64,000 bases of DNA from Candidatus Aenigmatarchaeota archaeon (GCA_016187335.1 JACPJW010000001.1:340170-404169), one strand, 5' to 3'; shown: positions 26,090-35,825, numbered from the stretch's first letter. Notes: generated from the sequence alone by a model not told the origin. Numbers and translations are program-made.

Positions 26090-26524
26090 ATGGAAATCGA
26101 AGACACTGTTTTTTCAAAGGCGGCACTGATAAACACGCCTGACCCCTACACCCTTTCCCTGAGCATCCTGGAAAAGGCCATGTCGCTTGGCGATGTCGTT
26201 GAAAAGAAAAATATTTTCGAAACGGACGGGCCCATGAAAAAATTCATCACCGAATTTGACGTGATAAAGCATTATGATGATTACTCGCAGTCTAGGATAA
26301 TGATAAGCATGAACGGCGAAAGCAACTCCAGGAGCTTCCTGGAAATAGGCATGAACGGCGTCACAAGGACAAAAATAGAAGAGGAAGGGTTCTTTTCATC
26401 GGTTTTCACGGAGTTTTATCTTGAGGGCATTTACCAGGATGTAACCAGGCGCGCCCGGGAAGAGGTCATAAAATCCGGCAAAGAGCTTGAAAAAAGCGTG
26501 GAACTGGCGTCCAAAGCAAAATAA
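26090..26524 (+). CDS. Conserved-looking unknown protein, 144 residues
   Basis: No domain recognised. Contains SQSRIMISMNGESNSRSFLEIG and a C-terminal helix rich in Glu/Lys (RAREEVIKSGKELEKSVELA). The middle reads like a beta-sheet followed by a long helix. Codon usage and GC content match the housekeeping genes around it, unlike the cassette before it. Confidence 0.55.
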   Translation: MEIEDTVFSKAALINTPDPYTLSLSILEKAMSLGDVVEKKNIFETDGPMKKFITEFDVIKHYDDYSQSRIMISMNGESNSRSFLEIGMNGVTRTKIEEEGFFSSVFTEFYLEGIYQDVTRRAREEVIKSGKELEKSVELASKAK

Positions 26525-26700
26525 AGCGGTTTCTAAAGGCGCTTAAAGGTTTCTGGCAATACTTTTAGTCACAGGGTCAGAAAAGGTATGGTCAGGCTTT
26601 CACAAACATCAAAGATCAAATCATATTTATCTAGTAATTTATCTGTTAAATTGAGAGTCAGCCTCTTTTTCTGAGCCCTTGAAAAATCGGGGTGGTAATC

Positions 26701-27870
26701 ATGGCCAAACTGGCCCAGAACTTTGCGAAGTACTTAATCCATGCCAGGCTTCATGCCAAGGGCATTGTGGAAAAGCCAGACATAATCGGCGCGATTTTCG
26801 GGCAGACAGAAGGCCTTTTGGGAGCGGACATGGACCTGCGCGAGCTGCAGAGAACCGGGCGGATAGGGCGGATTGAGGTGGATGTCAATAACAGCAAAGG
26901 CAAGTCTTACGCCGACATTTACATTCCTTCTTCTTTAGATGCTTCTGAGACATCGCTCATTGCGGCGTCAATGGAAACTATTGACAAAGTGGGTCCCTGC
27001 GATGCCGAGATAGAGATAGCAAAGGTTAATGACGTAAGAACGCAGAAAAGAAAGTACGTTATCGAGAGGGCAAAAGAAATTTTAAAGGGAATGATGGACG
27101 AAGGCATGCCCGATACGCAAAAATTGTCCGAGATGATAAAGGAGTCCGTCCGTTCCTGGGAACTCTCGTCCTATTACGGGCTTCCCAGCGGCCCTGACAT
27201 TCTGGAATCGGATGAAATAATCATTGTCGAGGGACGCGCCGACGTGATAAACCTCCTGAAAAACGGAATAAGAAATGTTATGGCAATCGAGGGCTCAAAA
27301 ATACCGGACCCGGTGATAGACATAACGAAGCAGAAAACAATCATAGCTTTTCTGGACGGGGACCGGGGCGGCGATCTGGATTTGAAAAAACTGCTGCTGG
27401 TCGCCGACATAGATTACGTAGCCCGCGCAGAAGAAGGCAAGGAGGTTGAGGAGCTCACGAAGAAAGAAATATTCAAGGCGCTCAGGGAAAAAACCCCGGT
27501 TTATTCAGAGGCAGTTTTAACGAAAGAAGCCGCCGCCACTGACGAAGGCGTCATTGAGGAAATCAGCAGGGACGCGAAACAGCACTTTGGCAGCCTGCTG
27601 GAAGAGCTGACAGGCTCCAGGGCGGCTTACATAGTTGACAAAAGCATGAAGGTGCTTGCAAAAATACCCCTCAGCGAGATTTCTGCCGTCATTGACGACT
27701 ACAGGAATGTTTACGCGATAGTTTTTGACGGGAAAATAAGCCAGGACATAATTGAGATGTCGCTGCAGAAAAATATACCTTATCTGGTTGCCACGGACTA
27801 CAAGGAAAAAATAACAGTGCCCGAGAGCATGACGGTCATAACGCAGAAAGATTTGGAGCAGCAGGTTTGA
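26701..27870 (+). CDS. dnaG: DnaG-type primase (archaeal)
   Basis: 389 residues. N-terminal MAKLAQNFAKYLIHARLHAK, then the Toprim domain with EIIIVEGRADVINLLKNG (Glu) and FLDGDRGGDLDLKKLL (DxD). Archaeal DnaG associates with the exosome and may make primers. GGGGTGGT precedes the ATG at 26701; a GTG three codons upstream is in frame but less likely. The M24 peptidase gene follows after 3 bases. Confidence 0.93.
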   Translation: MAKLAQNFAKYLIHARLHAKGIVEKPDIIGAIFGQTEGLLGADMDLRELQRTGRIGRIEVDVNNSKGKSYADIYIPSSLDASETSLIAASMETIDKVGPCDAEIEIAKVNDVRTQKRKYVIERAKEILKGMMDEGMPDTQKLSEMIKESVRSWELSSYYGLPSGPDILESDEIIIVEGRADVINLLKNGIRNVMAIEGSKIPDPVIDITKQKTIIAFLDGDRGGDLDLKKLLLVADIDYVARAEEGKEVEELTKKEIFKALREKTPVYSEAVLTKEAAATDEGVIEEISRDAKQHFGSLLEELTGSRAAYIVDKSMKVLAKIPLSEISAVIDDYRNVYAIVFDGKISQDIIEMSLQKNIPYLVATDYKEKITVPESMTVITQKDLEQQV

Positions 27871-27873
27871 TGC

Positions 27874-28842
27874 ATGTCGGAAATCAGGAAACGCCTTAAA
27901 AAGCTTGACGAGCTTGAAGGGAAAGTGGACTCAGTGCTTGTTATAAACAGGGAAAGAGACCCTAATTTTTTCTACCTGACGGGCCTGGACATAACAGGGG
28001 CGTTTTATTACGATTTCTCAGAGACGGTCATATTGACAAGCGAGATGGAAGCGGGACGCGCGCGGAAGAGCGGGGCGAAAAATGTCGTTGTCGTGAAAAA
28101 ATTCGGGGAATTTCTGGGCAAGGGGCGCACGAGGAAAATAGGCATAGACGCGAAGGGCATTTCATTGTCAGCGTACAGGAGGCTGAAAATCCGCGGCATT
28201 GATATATCAGCTTATTTGTCAAAAATGCGCGCCGTCAAAAGCAGAGGCGAAATAAAAAACATAAAGGAAGCGTGCAAAATTGCTGCAAGAATCATGGAAA
28301 AAGCCGTCGGTGAAATCAGCCCGAAAATCACTGAATGGGAGCTTAAGTCAGTGATAGAATGCGGAATGCTGAAAAAAGGCGTGGAGCCTTCGTTCCCGAC
28401 GATAGTGGAAACCGCTGAAAACATATCGCCGCACCATGCACCCGGAAACAGAAAGCTGAAAGAGCCCGTCCTGATAGATTTAGGCGTGCGGTACAATGGC
28501 TATTGCTCTGACATAACAAGAACGGTGGGCAGCAGTTTTGAAAATATCATAGAAAAGGTCTTTGCCGAGGTTGAAGAAGAACTGAAGCCCGGGGCAGCTG
28601 CTGCAGATATCGACAAAAAAGCGCGGCAGGTTATGGGAAAATATTCCAGGCATTTCCTGCACAGCCTGGGCCACGGCATAGGCATAGAAGTTCACGAAAA
28701 TCCCTCCCTGTCAAAGGCAAGCAATGACGTAATGAAGGCTGGCATGACGTTTACCATAGAACCGGGCATCTACATCAAAGGCGGCATGAGGCATGAAGAG
28801 GATTATATTCTCACCGAAAGAGGAGCGGTAAAGCTGACATAG
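27874..28842 (+). CDS. M24 metallopeptidase, Xaa-Pro dipeptidase-like
   Basis: 322 residues. Creatinase-type N-terminal domain, then metal ligands of the pita-bread fold: D in LIDLGVRYNGYCSD (two Asp), H in HSLGHGIGIEVHE, E in FTIEPGIYI and E in RHEEDYILT. Cleaves Xaa-Pro dipeptides or related N-termini. Directly after dnaG, probably co-transcribed. Confidence 0.9.
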   Translation: MSEIRKRLKKLDELEGKVDSVLVINRERDPNFFYLTGLDITGAFYYDFSETVILTSEMEAGRARKSGAKNVVVVKKFGEFLGKGRTRKIGIDAKGISLSAYRRLKIRGIDISAYLSKMRAVKSRGEIKNIKEACKIAARIMEKAVGEISPKITEWELKSVIECGMLKKGVEPSFPTIVETAENISPHHAPGNRKLKEPVLIDLGVRYNGYCSDITRTVGSSFENIIEKVFAEVEEELKPGAAAADIDKKARQVMGKYSRHFLHSLGHGIGIEVHENPSLSKASNDVMKAGMTFTIEPGIYIKGGMRHEEDYILTERGAVKLT

Positions 28843-28947
28843 TCCAGATTACGGGATAAGCCACGCGGTTCCATTTTGATAAAGAAAATAGAAAGAGATG
28901 CGTAGTAGAGAAGAGAAAGTCACGGAGCAGCTTAATCATTTCCCTTC

Positions 28948-29094
28948 TCAGTCGTCAAGCAGTTCGGGCCTTATTTTTGCAGCTTTCTTGACGTACACCA
29001 CATCGCCGCATTTTCCGCATTGAATTTCCAGGAATTTTATCGTTTCCATCCTGACGTTCATTTCTTTGCCGCAACATTGCGGTAAATCGTTCAT
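28948..29094 (-). CDS. Small zinc-ribbon protein, 48 residues
   Basis: Reads MNDLPQCCGKEMNVRM then FLEIQCGKCGDVVYVKK: paired CC and CxxC motifs make one zinc site. A good ribosome-binding site GAGGTGATTATA sits before the ATG at 29094. Function unknown; typical of small archaeal zinc-binding proteins. Confidence 0.6.
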   Translation of the reverse strand: MNDLPQCCGKEMNVRMETIKFLEIQCGKCGDVVYVKKAAKIRPELLDD

Positions 29095-29180
29095 TATAAT
29101 CACCTCTAAGCTTTTGCATATACCAAACAGAAGAAATAAAATTCAGGTCATCTTTCAGAAGAAGAAAAGAATCATCCCTT

Positions 29181-29243
29181 ATCAGCGCTTCATTGTAGAT
29201 GTAAAGCTAATCAAATTGGTTCTGACGTTATACCAGTGCTGAT
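29181..29243. other. Imperfect stem-loop in intergenic gap
   Basis: ATCAGCGCT and AGTGCTGAT (one G-U pair) enclose 45 bases, in the 259-base gap 29095-29353. Nothing else with coding potential is seen in the gap apart from AAGGAGGG at 29295 followed by a 16-codon reading frame. Could be a small structured RNA; evidence weak. Confidence 0.2.
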
Positions 29244-29353
29244 TAGGGCTCATAGAGCATACGACCTGTTAGACTACTTTATCCTAATTATCCTAAGGAG
29301 GGAAAGAATATAAATGCTTTTTGGTGCTGGCGGAGTGGGAAATCAGAAGAATT

Positions 29354-29872
29354 TTAGCTTATGAAAACTGTCTGCTCCCCTTTACCGTGAAGCGACCATG
29401 TTGATCCGTCTTCATCAACGGTGTAGATATGAGGCACGGATCTAGAACCATGGTAAGAAACATCTCTTATCTGATGCCTATAAGGGAATAGTGCTCTAGG
29501 AGAGACTATTGATAAATTCGCTTCCGGAAAACGGGCTTGGCCAACCCTTCGTAAATTAAGAACACCCCAGTATAGGTCCCCTTGTTTGATAAACCAAAAT
29601 TCTCCTTCTGCAGCAGCATGGCTTAGTGGGTTACTAAGCCACAAAGTTCCCCTGCCACTTTTTTCCATTTCGCGGTATTTTTCAGATGACCCAAGTCCTT
29701 CTTCCAGAACATCAACACCATAAACGTTCCACCCCATCATTTTTTGCACTCTTTCAACTGGATAATAAGACACATTATCTAAATCTATTACAGCAAAATT
29801 TCCAGAAGTTTTTGATTTCCTAAGAATTCTATCGGAGGTTTCAGTCACTGATTCTTGTCTGTCTATAGACAT
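29354..29872 (-). CDS. Unrecognised orphan, 172 residues
   Basis: No domain recognised. Starts MSIDRQESVTETSDRIL and has a beta-rich centre (FAVIDLDNVSYYPVERVQ, GEFWFIKQGDLYWGVL). TTTAAAGATTATAA about 15-30 bases before the start is a TATA-like element. Different composition from the M29 peptidase next to it; possibly a mobile accessory gene. Confidence 0.5.
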   Translation of the reverse strand: MSIDRQESVTETSDRILRKSKTSGNFAVIDLDNVSYYPVERVQKMMGWNVYGVDVLEEGLGSSEKYREMEKSGRGTLWLSNPLSHAAAEGEFWFIKQGDLYWGVLNLRRVGQARFPEANLSIVSPRALFPYRHQIRDVSYHGSRSVPHIYTVDEDGSTWSLHGKGEQTVFIS

Positions 29873-29916
29873 GATTAAAGAATTGTTATAATCTTTAAAT
29901 GTTTGTTTTCCGCAGG

Positions 29917-31080
29917 TTAATTCACAGCAACCTTCCCGTTCTCCAGCAGTGCCGCGGAGCGGCCGTTAGCATAAGTCACTTCCACATTCACGCCCTTGTG
30001 CGTTATGAAGTCCCAGTGCAGCGCCGACGAGTTTGCGCCGCCGTAAGCCTTGTCCTTGTTCATGCCTATTGCAACATGGATTGTGCCGCCGATTTTCTCG
30101 TCCGTGAGCAGGTAGCCGATTATCCTGTCTATGAGCGGGTTAAGGCCGATTCCAAGTTCAGCAAAATGCGTAGTCCTGATTTCCTTCTCGTTTTTCTTGT
30201 CAATAGCGATGAAATGCTTTATCGTGTTCTTCAGCAGCGCCTCGTTTTTTTCCGCGGTTGTTTTTTGTAAATTCAATTTTCCTTTTTCAAAAACTAAGCG
30301 GATATTCTCAATCATCTTCCCGGTAAGCACGTCCGTGCGCTTCGGAGAAACAAGGATGCCGCCGCCCTCAGTTTCCAGCGCCGTCGTGAAAACCTCGCCG
30401 TCAGGCAAATTCAGGCCTATGTCCTTCTGTCTTATGTCGTCATCATCTATCAAGCCGTCAGCAATCTTTATTTTCCTGTTCGCCATCCTCAGGGTAAGGT
30501 TCGTTCCGTATTCGTCTGTTATGTGGACAAATTTAGCGCCTGCAAGGGTCTTTTTTATTATTTTTGCAGGCTCGTAAAGTTTTTTTGGCTCAATCAGCAT
30601 CCCGTCAAAAATAAATTTTTTCAGCAAATTAAAGCTAATCCCGAGCTTTGCCGCCATCTCCTCTGTGGCGAAGCCCGCATAGCACCACTTTATTTCGTAC
30701 CCGTCCATTTTTTTGCGGATAGGTCTGTTGCCCTGTATGACTGCGGCGATTTTGTGCTGCGGTATGTTTTCCATTATCCTGGGGTCCTTCGGGCTTTCGA
30801 TGCGCAGGGTGTTGTCCAGTGCCTCAACCATTTTCATGCCCAGCTTTGATGTCCTGCCGAGGTATTTTTCAGGCACGTGCTCGTATACGGCTTTTGTATA
30901 GTCATCGCTGGTTGTTGTAAATGAAGGCTGGACCCCTGCCTTCATAGCTTCTATAGCAATGTTCTCTACAAGATCATGTGTATGCAGGCCGGCAGATATG
31001 CGCAGCGTTTCGTCTTCCTTCATGTTCATCGATTCAACTATCCGCTTCGCCAGCCTTTTTCTCAGCGGTTTTGAAAGCAT
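29917..31080 (-). CDS. M29-type aminopeptidase
   Basis: 387 residues. Motifs of the M29/COG2309 thermophilic aminopeptidase family: LNLPDGEVFTTALE, AELGIGLNP and GTIHVAIGMNKDKAYGG followed by SSALHWDF, with Glu, His and Asp metal ligands. Cytosolic removal of N-terminal amino acids. Divergent from a shorter relative at 31114, the two sharing a 33-base promoter gap. Confidence 0.88.
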   Translation of the reverse strand: MLSKPLRKRLAKRIVESMNMKEDETLRISAGLHTHDLVENIAIEAMKAGVQPSFTTTSDDYTKAVYEHVPEKYLGRTSKLGMKMVEALDNTLRIESPKDPRIMENIPQHKIAAVIQGNRPIRKKMDGYEIKWCYAGFATEEMAAKLGISFNLLKKFIFDGMLIEPKKLYEPAKIIKKTLAGAKFVHITDEYGTNLTLRMANRKIKIADGLIDDDDIRQKDIGLNLPDGEVFTTALETEGGGILVSPKRTDVLTGKMIENIRLVFEKGKLNLQKTTAEKNEALLKNTIKHFIAIDKKNEKEIRTTHFAELGIGLNPLIDRIIGYLLTDEKIGGTIHVAIGMNKDKAYGGANSSALHWDFITHKGVNVEVTYANGRSAALLENGKVAVN

Positions 31081-31113
31081 GCTTTTTAATTATCGTTCTA
31101 GAATATTAAGGTT
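31081..31113. promoter_or_regulatory. Shared promoter region of the divergent M29-type genes
   Basis: Only 33 bases separate the two starts, AT-rich (TTTTTAATTATC, TAGAATATTAAGG). Both transcripts must be leaderless or have very short leaders, and co-regulation is likely. Confidence 0.45.
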
Positions 31114-32010
31114 ATGTCTCTGAGGAGCGCATTGCTGTATTCGCTTAAAATCAAACGGAAGGATAGGATTCTGGTTCTGTATGATAAAAAACCCGGATTA
31201 GCCCGTATGTTTTCTTCTGCATTGAAAGGATTTTCCGTTTCCATTGAAAAAATGAAACCCACGGGACAGCATGGGAAAGAGCCTGAAAAGCGCATCGCTG
31301 AGAAAATGAAAAAAAGCGATGTCGTTATAGCTTTAACAACCTTTTCACTTACGCATACAGCTGCTGTCAGGAACGCAAAAAAAACGAGGATAGCCTCGAT
31401 GCCCGGCTTTGAAAGGAAAATGATGGGCGCCATGCTGATCAATTACGAAAAGCTGAAGAAAGACACCATGAGGCTTTCAGGAATCTTGGAAAAAGGCAGC
31501 ATAGTGAAGGTGATAACGCCTTCAGGGACAGAAGCTGAATTTTCCATAAAAGGATGCAAAATAAACCCCAGCTACGGCATTGTGGAAAAGGACCACGTAG
31601 TGAACCTGCCCGATGGCGAAGTGTACCTGCCGCCGAAAAGCATGAACGGCGTGCTTGTTTTTGACTCATATGGTAAGCAGATAAGAAAGCCCACAAGGCT
31701 GGTCATCAGGAATAACAGCATCGCCGATTTTGAAAAGAGCAGCTCCGGCAATTTCATGAAAAAAATCCTTCCCAAGAAAAGTGACCGTTTTGTTGCAGAG
31801 TTCGGCGTAGGCACTAACAGTGCGGCAAGAATTATTGGCAATGTTCTGGAAGACGAAAAAGTCCTCGGCACATGCCACGTAGCCTTTGGAAACAACCTGG
31901 GATTCGGCGGCACGAACAGAAGCAGCGTGCATATAGACGTCATTTTTCACAACCCGACGATATGGGCTGACAAAAAGCTCATAATGAAAGAGGGAAAACC
32001 GTTGTGGTAA
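31114..32010 (+). CDS. M29-related aminopeptidase-like protein
   Basis: 298 residues. Shares NLPDGEVYLPP, AEFGVGTN and GTCHVAFGNNLGFGG then SSVHIDVIF with the longer aminopeptidase encoded divergently, so the metal-binding residues are kept while the N-terminal region is shorter. Could be a leucyl aminopeptidase or a diverged paralogue. Reaction not proven from sequence. Confidence 0.8.
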   Translation: MSLRSALLYSLKIKRKDRILVLYDKKPGLARMFSSALKGFSVSIEKMKPTGQHGKEPEKRIAEKMKKSDVVIALTTFSLTHTAAVRNAKKTRIASMPGFERKMMGAMLINYEKLKKDTMRLSGILEKGSIVKVITPSGTEAEFSIKGCKINPSYGIVEKDHVVNLPDGEVYLPPKSMNGVLVFDSYGKQIRKPTRLVIRNNSIADFEKSSSGNFMKKILPKKSDRFVAEFGVGTNSAARIIGNVLEDEKVLGTCHVAFGNNLGFGGTNRSSVHIDVIFHNPTIWADKKLIMKEGKPLW

Positions 32011-32074
32011 GCAAAGTCCTGCGGCATCCGAAACGTTTATGAGAATTGGCTTTAACTATTTCTTGCGTGTTGGC

Positions 32075-33439
32075 ATGGAAGACATTTCCCACATATTCCG
32101 CTCTTATGATGTCCGCGGCATCTACGGAAAGGACATAGACGAAGAAGTGATGAAAAGAATAGGCAACGCTTTTTCAGATTTTTCTAAAAACGCCGTCATC
32201 GGAAGAGATATGCGCTTATCAAGCAGGGGCTTATCAAAAGCATTTGCAGAAGGATTGACCGACGCCGGCGCCAGCGTTACCGATGTCGGGCTTCTTCCAT
32301 TGGGGGTTGCCATGTTTCATGCGTGGAGGAGCAAGAAAGATCTGGCTTACATCACTGCATCCCATCTCCCGAAGGAATGGAACGGGGTAAAGTTCTTCCA
32401 CAGCAATGGCCTTGGTTTCCTTGAAAACGAAAACCGCAAGATAAGGAATATTGTCGTAAAAGAAAAGCATTTTCAAAAACCAAAAGGCAGGGCGGTCGCG
32501 GAAAACAGCAGAAAAATAATCCATGATTATGTTTCTTATCTGGCTAAAAAAATGAAGGCAGAAAGGAAGGCACGCATTGCAATGGATTTCGGCAACGGCG
32601 CCGCAGCTTTGGCGGGGCACTGGCTGTTCAGGAAGTGCGGCTTTGAGGTTGTGCCTGTTTTTGAAAAACTTGACGGCACATTCCCGAGCAGAGATCCCGA
32701 GCCGCAGGAAGATGATTTGCTGCAGCTAAAAAAAACAATAGAAAGCAATAAATGCGACTTGGGAATTGCCTACGACGGCGACGGCGACAGGATGCTTTTA
32801 GTGAGCAATGATGGCAGGAAATTAAGCGCCGAGCAGGCATCGTACCTGATATTAAGCGAACTTCTAAAAAAACAAAAAGGCCCGATAGTCGCTAACATTG
32901 AATGCACAAGGCTTGTTGACCATATAGCAGGAAAATTCTCCAGGAAGGTCAGGAGAATACCCGTCGGGCACACCTTCCTTGTCAGCGAAACAAGGAAAAG
33001 CAGGGCATGTTTCGGCTTGGAAACTTCGGGGCATTACATTATACCTTCCGTCCTTCCCTTTGACGATGCGCTGGCAGTGAGCCTTTATGCTGCTTGCGCC
33101 TTATCGAAGAAAGAAAAATCAGCCGGCGAAATAATAGATGAGCTTCCTAAATACTATTTTGAGCGTGTCAGCATGGAATGCAGCGACAAAAAGAAGTTTT
33201 TAGTTATTGATAGATTGAGAAAAAAATTCAAGGAGCAGTATAAAAAAGTTATGGCAATAGATGGCGTAAGGATTGACTTTCCTTACGGATGGGTGCTGAT
33301 AAGGGCTTCAAACACGTCGCCGATGATCAGGATGACGGTGGAAGCCGGCAGCAGCAGCGGTTTGGAAAAACTGAAAGCGGAATTCCTTGGAATGCTGCAG
33401 AAAGAAACAGGAAAAACAGGGATGATAAAAAATGATTGA
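32075..33439 (+). CDS. Phosphomannomutase/phosphoglucomutase
   Basis: 454 residues from MEDISHIFRSYDVRGIYG. Active-site loop YITASHLPKEWNGVKF (phosphoserine; usual TASHNP is TASHLP), metal loop AYDGDGDRM, sugar loop LETSGHY and phosphate loop RASNTSPMIRM. Converts mannose-6-P or glucose-6-P and the 1-phosphates. Followed with an 8-base overlap by a sugar nucleotidyltransferase, so likely one GDP-mannose-type pathway. A longer in-frame start at 32039 is less likely. Confidence 0.9.
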   Translation: MEDISHIFRSYDVRGIYGKDIDEEVMKRIGNAFSDFSKNAVIGRDMRLSSRGLSKAFAEGLTDAGASVTDVGLLPLGVAMFHAWRSKKDLAYITASHLPKEWNGVKFFHSNGLGFLENENRKIRNIVVKEKHFQKPKGRAVAENSRKIIHDYVSYLAKKMKAERKARIAMDFGNGAAALAGHWLFRKCGFEVVPVFEKLDGTFPSRDPEPQEDDLLQLKKTIESNKCDLGIAYDGDGDRMLLVSNDGRKLSAEQASYLILSELLKKQKGPIVANIECTRLVDHIAGKFSRKVRRIPVGHTFLVSETRKSRACFGLETSGHYIIPSVLPFDDALAVSLYAACALSKKEKSAGEIIDELPKYYFERVSMECSDKKKFLVIDRLRKKFKEQYKKVMAIDGVRIDFPYGWVLIRASNTSPMIRMTVEAGSSSGLEKLKAEFLGMLQKETGKTGMIKND

Positions 33440-34079
33440 GGCAATAATCCTTGCAGGCGGGATGGGCAAGAGGATGAGGCCTGTTACCGAAGACATCCCG
33501 AAATGCCTGGTTCCCCTGAACGGGCGCCCCCTGCTTGATTATCAGTTGGAGCGCCTGAGAAAATACGGCGTCAGAAAAATCATCATAGCATGCGGTTACA
33601 AGTGGGAGATGATAAGGCATATCTATGGAAATTCGGTTTTGTACTCGGTTGAGGAAGAGCCGTTAGGCACGGGCGGCGCGGTGAAAAAAGCAATGGAACT
33701 CGTGGACGGCGAAGAATTCCTGGTAATAAACGCCGACGATTTGAGCGACGCGGACCTGGAAGAATTTGTCAAGACAGGGAGCAACGCCACAGCTGTCGCG
33801 CGCTTTCACAGCAGCTTTGGCATAGTGGAAATTGCCGGCGGAAAGATTACAGAATTCAGGGAAAAGCCGCTTCTTCCTTACTGGGCAAACATGGGCATGC
33901 ACCTGCTGAACAAAAAAGTTCCTTTCAAGGACAAATGCAGCCTGGAATACGATATCCTACCGCTGCTCGCAAAGCAAGGCTTATTGAAAGTATACCAGCA
34001 CCACGGCTTCTGGCGCACGGCGAACACTATCAAGGAGCTGGAAGAACTGGAAGCGTTCCTCAAAGAAAAGACACTATGA
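33432..34079 (+). CDS. Sugar-1-phosphate nucleotidyltransferase
   Basis: 215 residues. Signature LAGGMGKRMRPVTEDIPKCL, then GRPLLDYQLERL, EEPLGTGGAVKKA, INADDLS and ITEFREKP, the nucleotidyltransferase fold of mannose- or glucose-1-phosphate NTP transferases. Short, without the C-terminal acyltransferase-like domain. Acts after the upstream mutase to make the nucleotide sugar for glycosylation. Base specificity not readable. Confidence 0.88.
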   Translation: MIEAIILAGGMGKRMRPVTEDIPKCLVPLNGRPLLDYQLERLRKYGVRKIIIACGYKWEMIRHIYGNSVLYSVEEEPLGTGGAVKKAMELVDGEEFLVINADDLSDADLEEFVKTGSNATAVARFHSSFGIVEIAGGKITEFREKPLLPYWANMGMHLLNKKVPFKDKCSLEYDILPLLAKQGLLKVYQHHGFWRTANTIKELEELEAFLKEKTL

Positions 34080-34433
34080 AATTTTCCTTATTTCTTCGGC
34101 TATTATTTCCAGCGAGTTTTTGTAAGAATGGACTTTTCCTACGACAGCAATCTTGTTGCCGCGCTTCAGATTATAATAAGTCTCGTTGGCGCTGTTCTTG
34201 AACACAACAACGCGGAAGTCCTTGTCCTCAAGGGTTATGAAAATGTTGCCGTCCTTTATCGCAAGGGATTTTATAGTGCTGTTCAATGAAACTTCCTTTC
34301 CAAGATACGTGTCATCAATGACGGCCGCCGTTGTTTCCAGAGGCTTCATGCCTTCCGTAACAAAGAATAGCGCGGCAATTCCGATGACTGTGAATGCGAG
34401 CGATATTCTGGTTATGTTCACTTCAGTTCCCAT
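34074..34433 (-). CDS. Membrane-anchored OB-fold protein
   Basis: 119 residues. One N-terminal membrane helix (ISLAFTVIGIAALFFV), then an OB-fold (EVSLNSTIKSLAIKDGNIFITLEDKD) like the nucleic-acid-binding tRNA-anticodon type. Convergent overlap of 6 bases with the nucleotidyltransferase and overlap with the ThpR end, so co-transcribed with ThpR. Role unknown. Confidence 0.6.
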   Translation of the reverse strand: MGTEVNITRISLAFTVIGIAALFFVTEGMKPLETTAAVIDDTYLGKEVSLNSTIKSLAIKDGNIFITLEDKDFRVVVFKNSANETYYNLKRGNKIAVVGKVHSYKNSLEIIAEEIRKIS

Positions 34434-34954
34434 GCCTTGTAGTCCTCGTAAACAGGTCCATTTGAGCTGAGAATAGATTTCTTCAGCTTTACCTTGTCTA
34501 CGGTCATCGCGCCGATTTCAACGTTCTGGCTGTTCTTTAAAAAATCCATCAATTGCTCCTTCCCCCTGACAGACCTTACCCTTGCCAGGGTCAGGTGCGG
34601 TGTTATGTCACGTTCTTTTTCAAAAGGCGGGCACAGGGCTTGTTCAACGGCGTGCTGCAATGCATGCAGTTCCGGCGCGCCGAGCCAGACAACCCGTATG
34701 TAGCTAAGCGAAGGGAAAGCGCCCAGCCCCTTTACGGAAATCTCAAAAGGCTGCCAGTCTTTCAGTAAATCACCGATGACGTTTTTTACGTAAGATATCT
34801 GGTCATCACTTGCTTCTCCAAGGAATTTCATTGTGAAATGCAGGTTCTCTTCTTCCACTAACTTCACATCAGCTACCTCGTTCAGTTGTTTTTGGATTTC
34901 CAGAGCAGCTGGTTTTAGTGCTTCATCCAGGTCAACAGCCAGAAAGCAGCGCAT
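34418..34954 (-). CDS. thpR: RNA 2',3'-cyclic phosphodiesterase (ThpR/LigT)
   Basis: 178 residues. Two HxT motifs: HFT at 39-41 and HLT at 120-122 (DITPHLTLARV). The 2H phosphoesterase hydrolyses RNA 2',3'-cyclic phosphate ends and can ligate 2'-5'. Length normal. Confidence 0.92.
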   Translation of the reverse strand: MRCFLAVDLDEALKPAALEIQKQLNEVADVKLVEEENLHFTMKFLGEASDDQISYVKNVIGDLLKDWQPFEISVKGLGAFPSLSYIRVVWLGAPELHALQHAVEQALCPPFEKERDITPHLTLARVRSVRGKEQLMDFLKNSQNVEIGAMTVDKVKLKKSILSSNGPVYEDYKAWELK

Positions 34955-35101
34955 GTTTTAAGTATTGGGAAGCGATATTTAAAAGTAAACAAGAAAAATG
35001 AGAGACGTGAGGGTAATTCCCGCAGCCTGCAAAATTCTTCGTTTTCTGGCGGTTTTGGCAGCAAAAACCTTTTAGTATACAGTCGTACAAAGTATTTTTC
35101 A

Positions 35102-35407
35102 ATGGGAAGGAAAAAAGGCTTTGATAATCGGAAAATAGTGGCCATAGTGGGTGTGTTAGTCAGTAATCCGGACGGCTTATGGCTCAGGAACATAGCAAGA
35201 GAGACTAAACTACATCCATTGACTGTTTCTAAGTATCTGGATACGGTTCTGAGACCTCTGGTCGAAGAAACAAGCCTCAGGAGCGAGAAAAAGCCAATCT
35301 TGCGCGTGATTAAACTCAAGCCGTTTGTCCTTGAAAAGATGCAGGAAGGCCGGAACATACAGCAGATTCTTCGCATGCTCAAGCTTATGGAAAGCGTGAG
35401 AGAATAG
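35102..35407 (+). CDS. Winged-helix DNA-binding protein
   Basis: 101 residues. RKIVAIVGVLVSNPDGLWLRNIA then RETKLHPLTVSKYLDT is a helix-turn-helix followed by a wing (VEETSLRSEKKPILRVIKL). Sits directly before the GTGAA/TTCAC repeat array, so may bind there and regulate the ATPase gene. Confidence 0.65.
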   Translation: MGRKKGFDNRKIVAIVGVLVSNPDGLWLRNIARETKLHPLTVSKYLDTVLRPLVEETSLRSEKKPILRVIKLKPFVLEKMQEGRNIQQILRMLKLMESVRE

Positions 35408-35460
35408 GAAAAGCAAGAAAATCTTGTTCTAAGACAGCTATTGTCTTTTCGAGTTTTAGC

Positions 35461-35820
35461 CCTTCACGTGAACTTCACGGCAACTTCATGAACATCTCCG
35501 TGAACTTGATGAACTCTTCGTGAAGGTCTGTGAATACTAAAAATTTTCCCTCACAAAATTCACTTTCTAGAATTATCAAACTCACATTCTACGTATTTAC
35601 TCTAACTAAAACCCATAATGCTCTTCATAAACCCTTCATATGAACTTCACCAAACCTTCATAAAACCTTCACGAACTTCACGGTGAATACATATGAAGTT
35701 CACGAAAATCACGTGAATTCACGAAGAAAAAAGCCAATTTCTGTGAAGGTTTTAGCCTTTTAGCATGAACAATTTGTGAACTTCACGAGCAAAAAGCATT
35801 TAAGCCGTGAAGTTAATAGG
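35461..35820. repeat. Iteron-like GTGAA/TTCAC array
   Basis: 360 bases with more than a dozen TTCAC/GTGAA or TTCAT half-sites. Clear palindromes: TTCACGTGAA (35463), TTCATGAA (35485), TTCGTGAA (35518), TTCATATGAA (35636), TTCACGGTGAA (35677), CACGTGAATTCACG (35710) and GTGAACTTCAC (35776). It fills the gap 35408-35825 before the Orc-like ATPase gene, the last sites overlapping its promoter. Looks like initiator iterons or operator clusters. Not a CRISPR array: no constant spacer. Confidence 0.7.
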
Positions 35821-35825
35821 TTTGC

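Noticed and set aside
35461..35820. CRISPR array
   Set aside because: Half-sites are 5-8 bases with irregular spacing and no constant long repeat or unique spacers.
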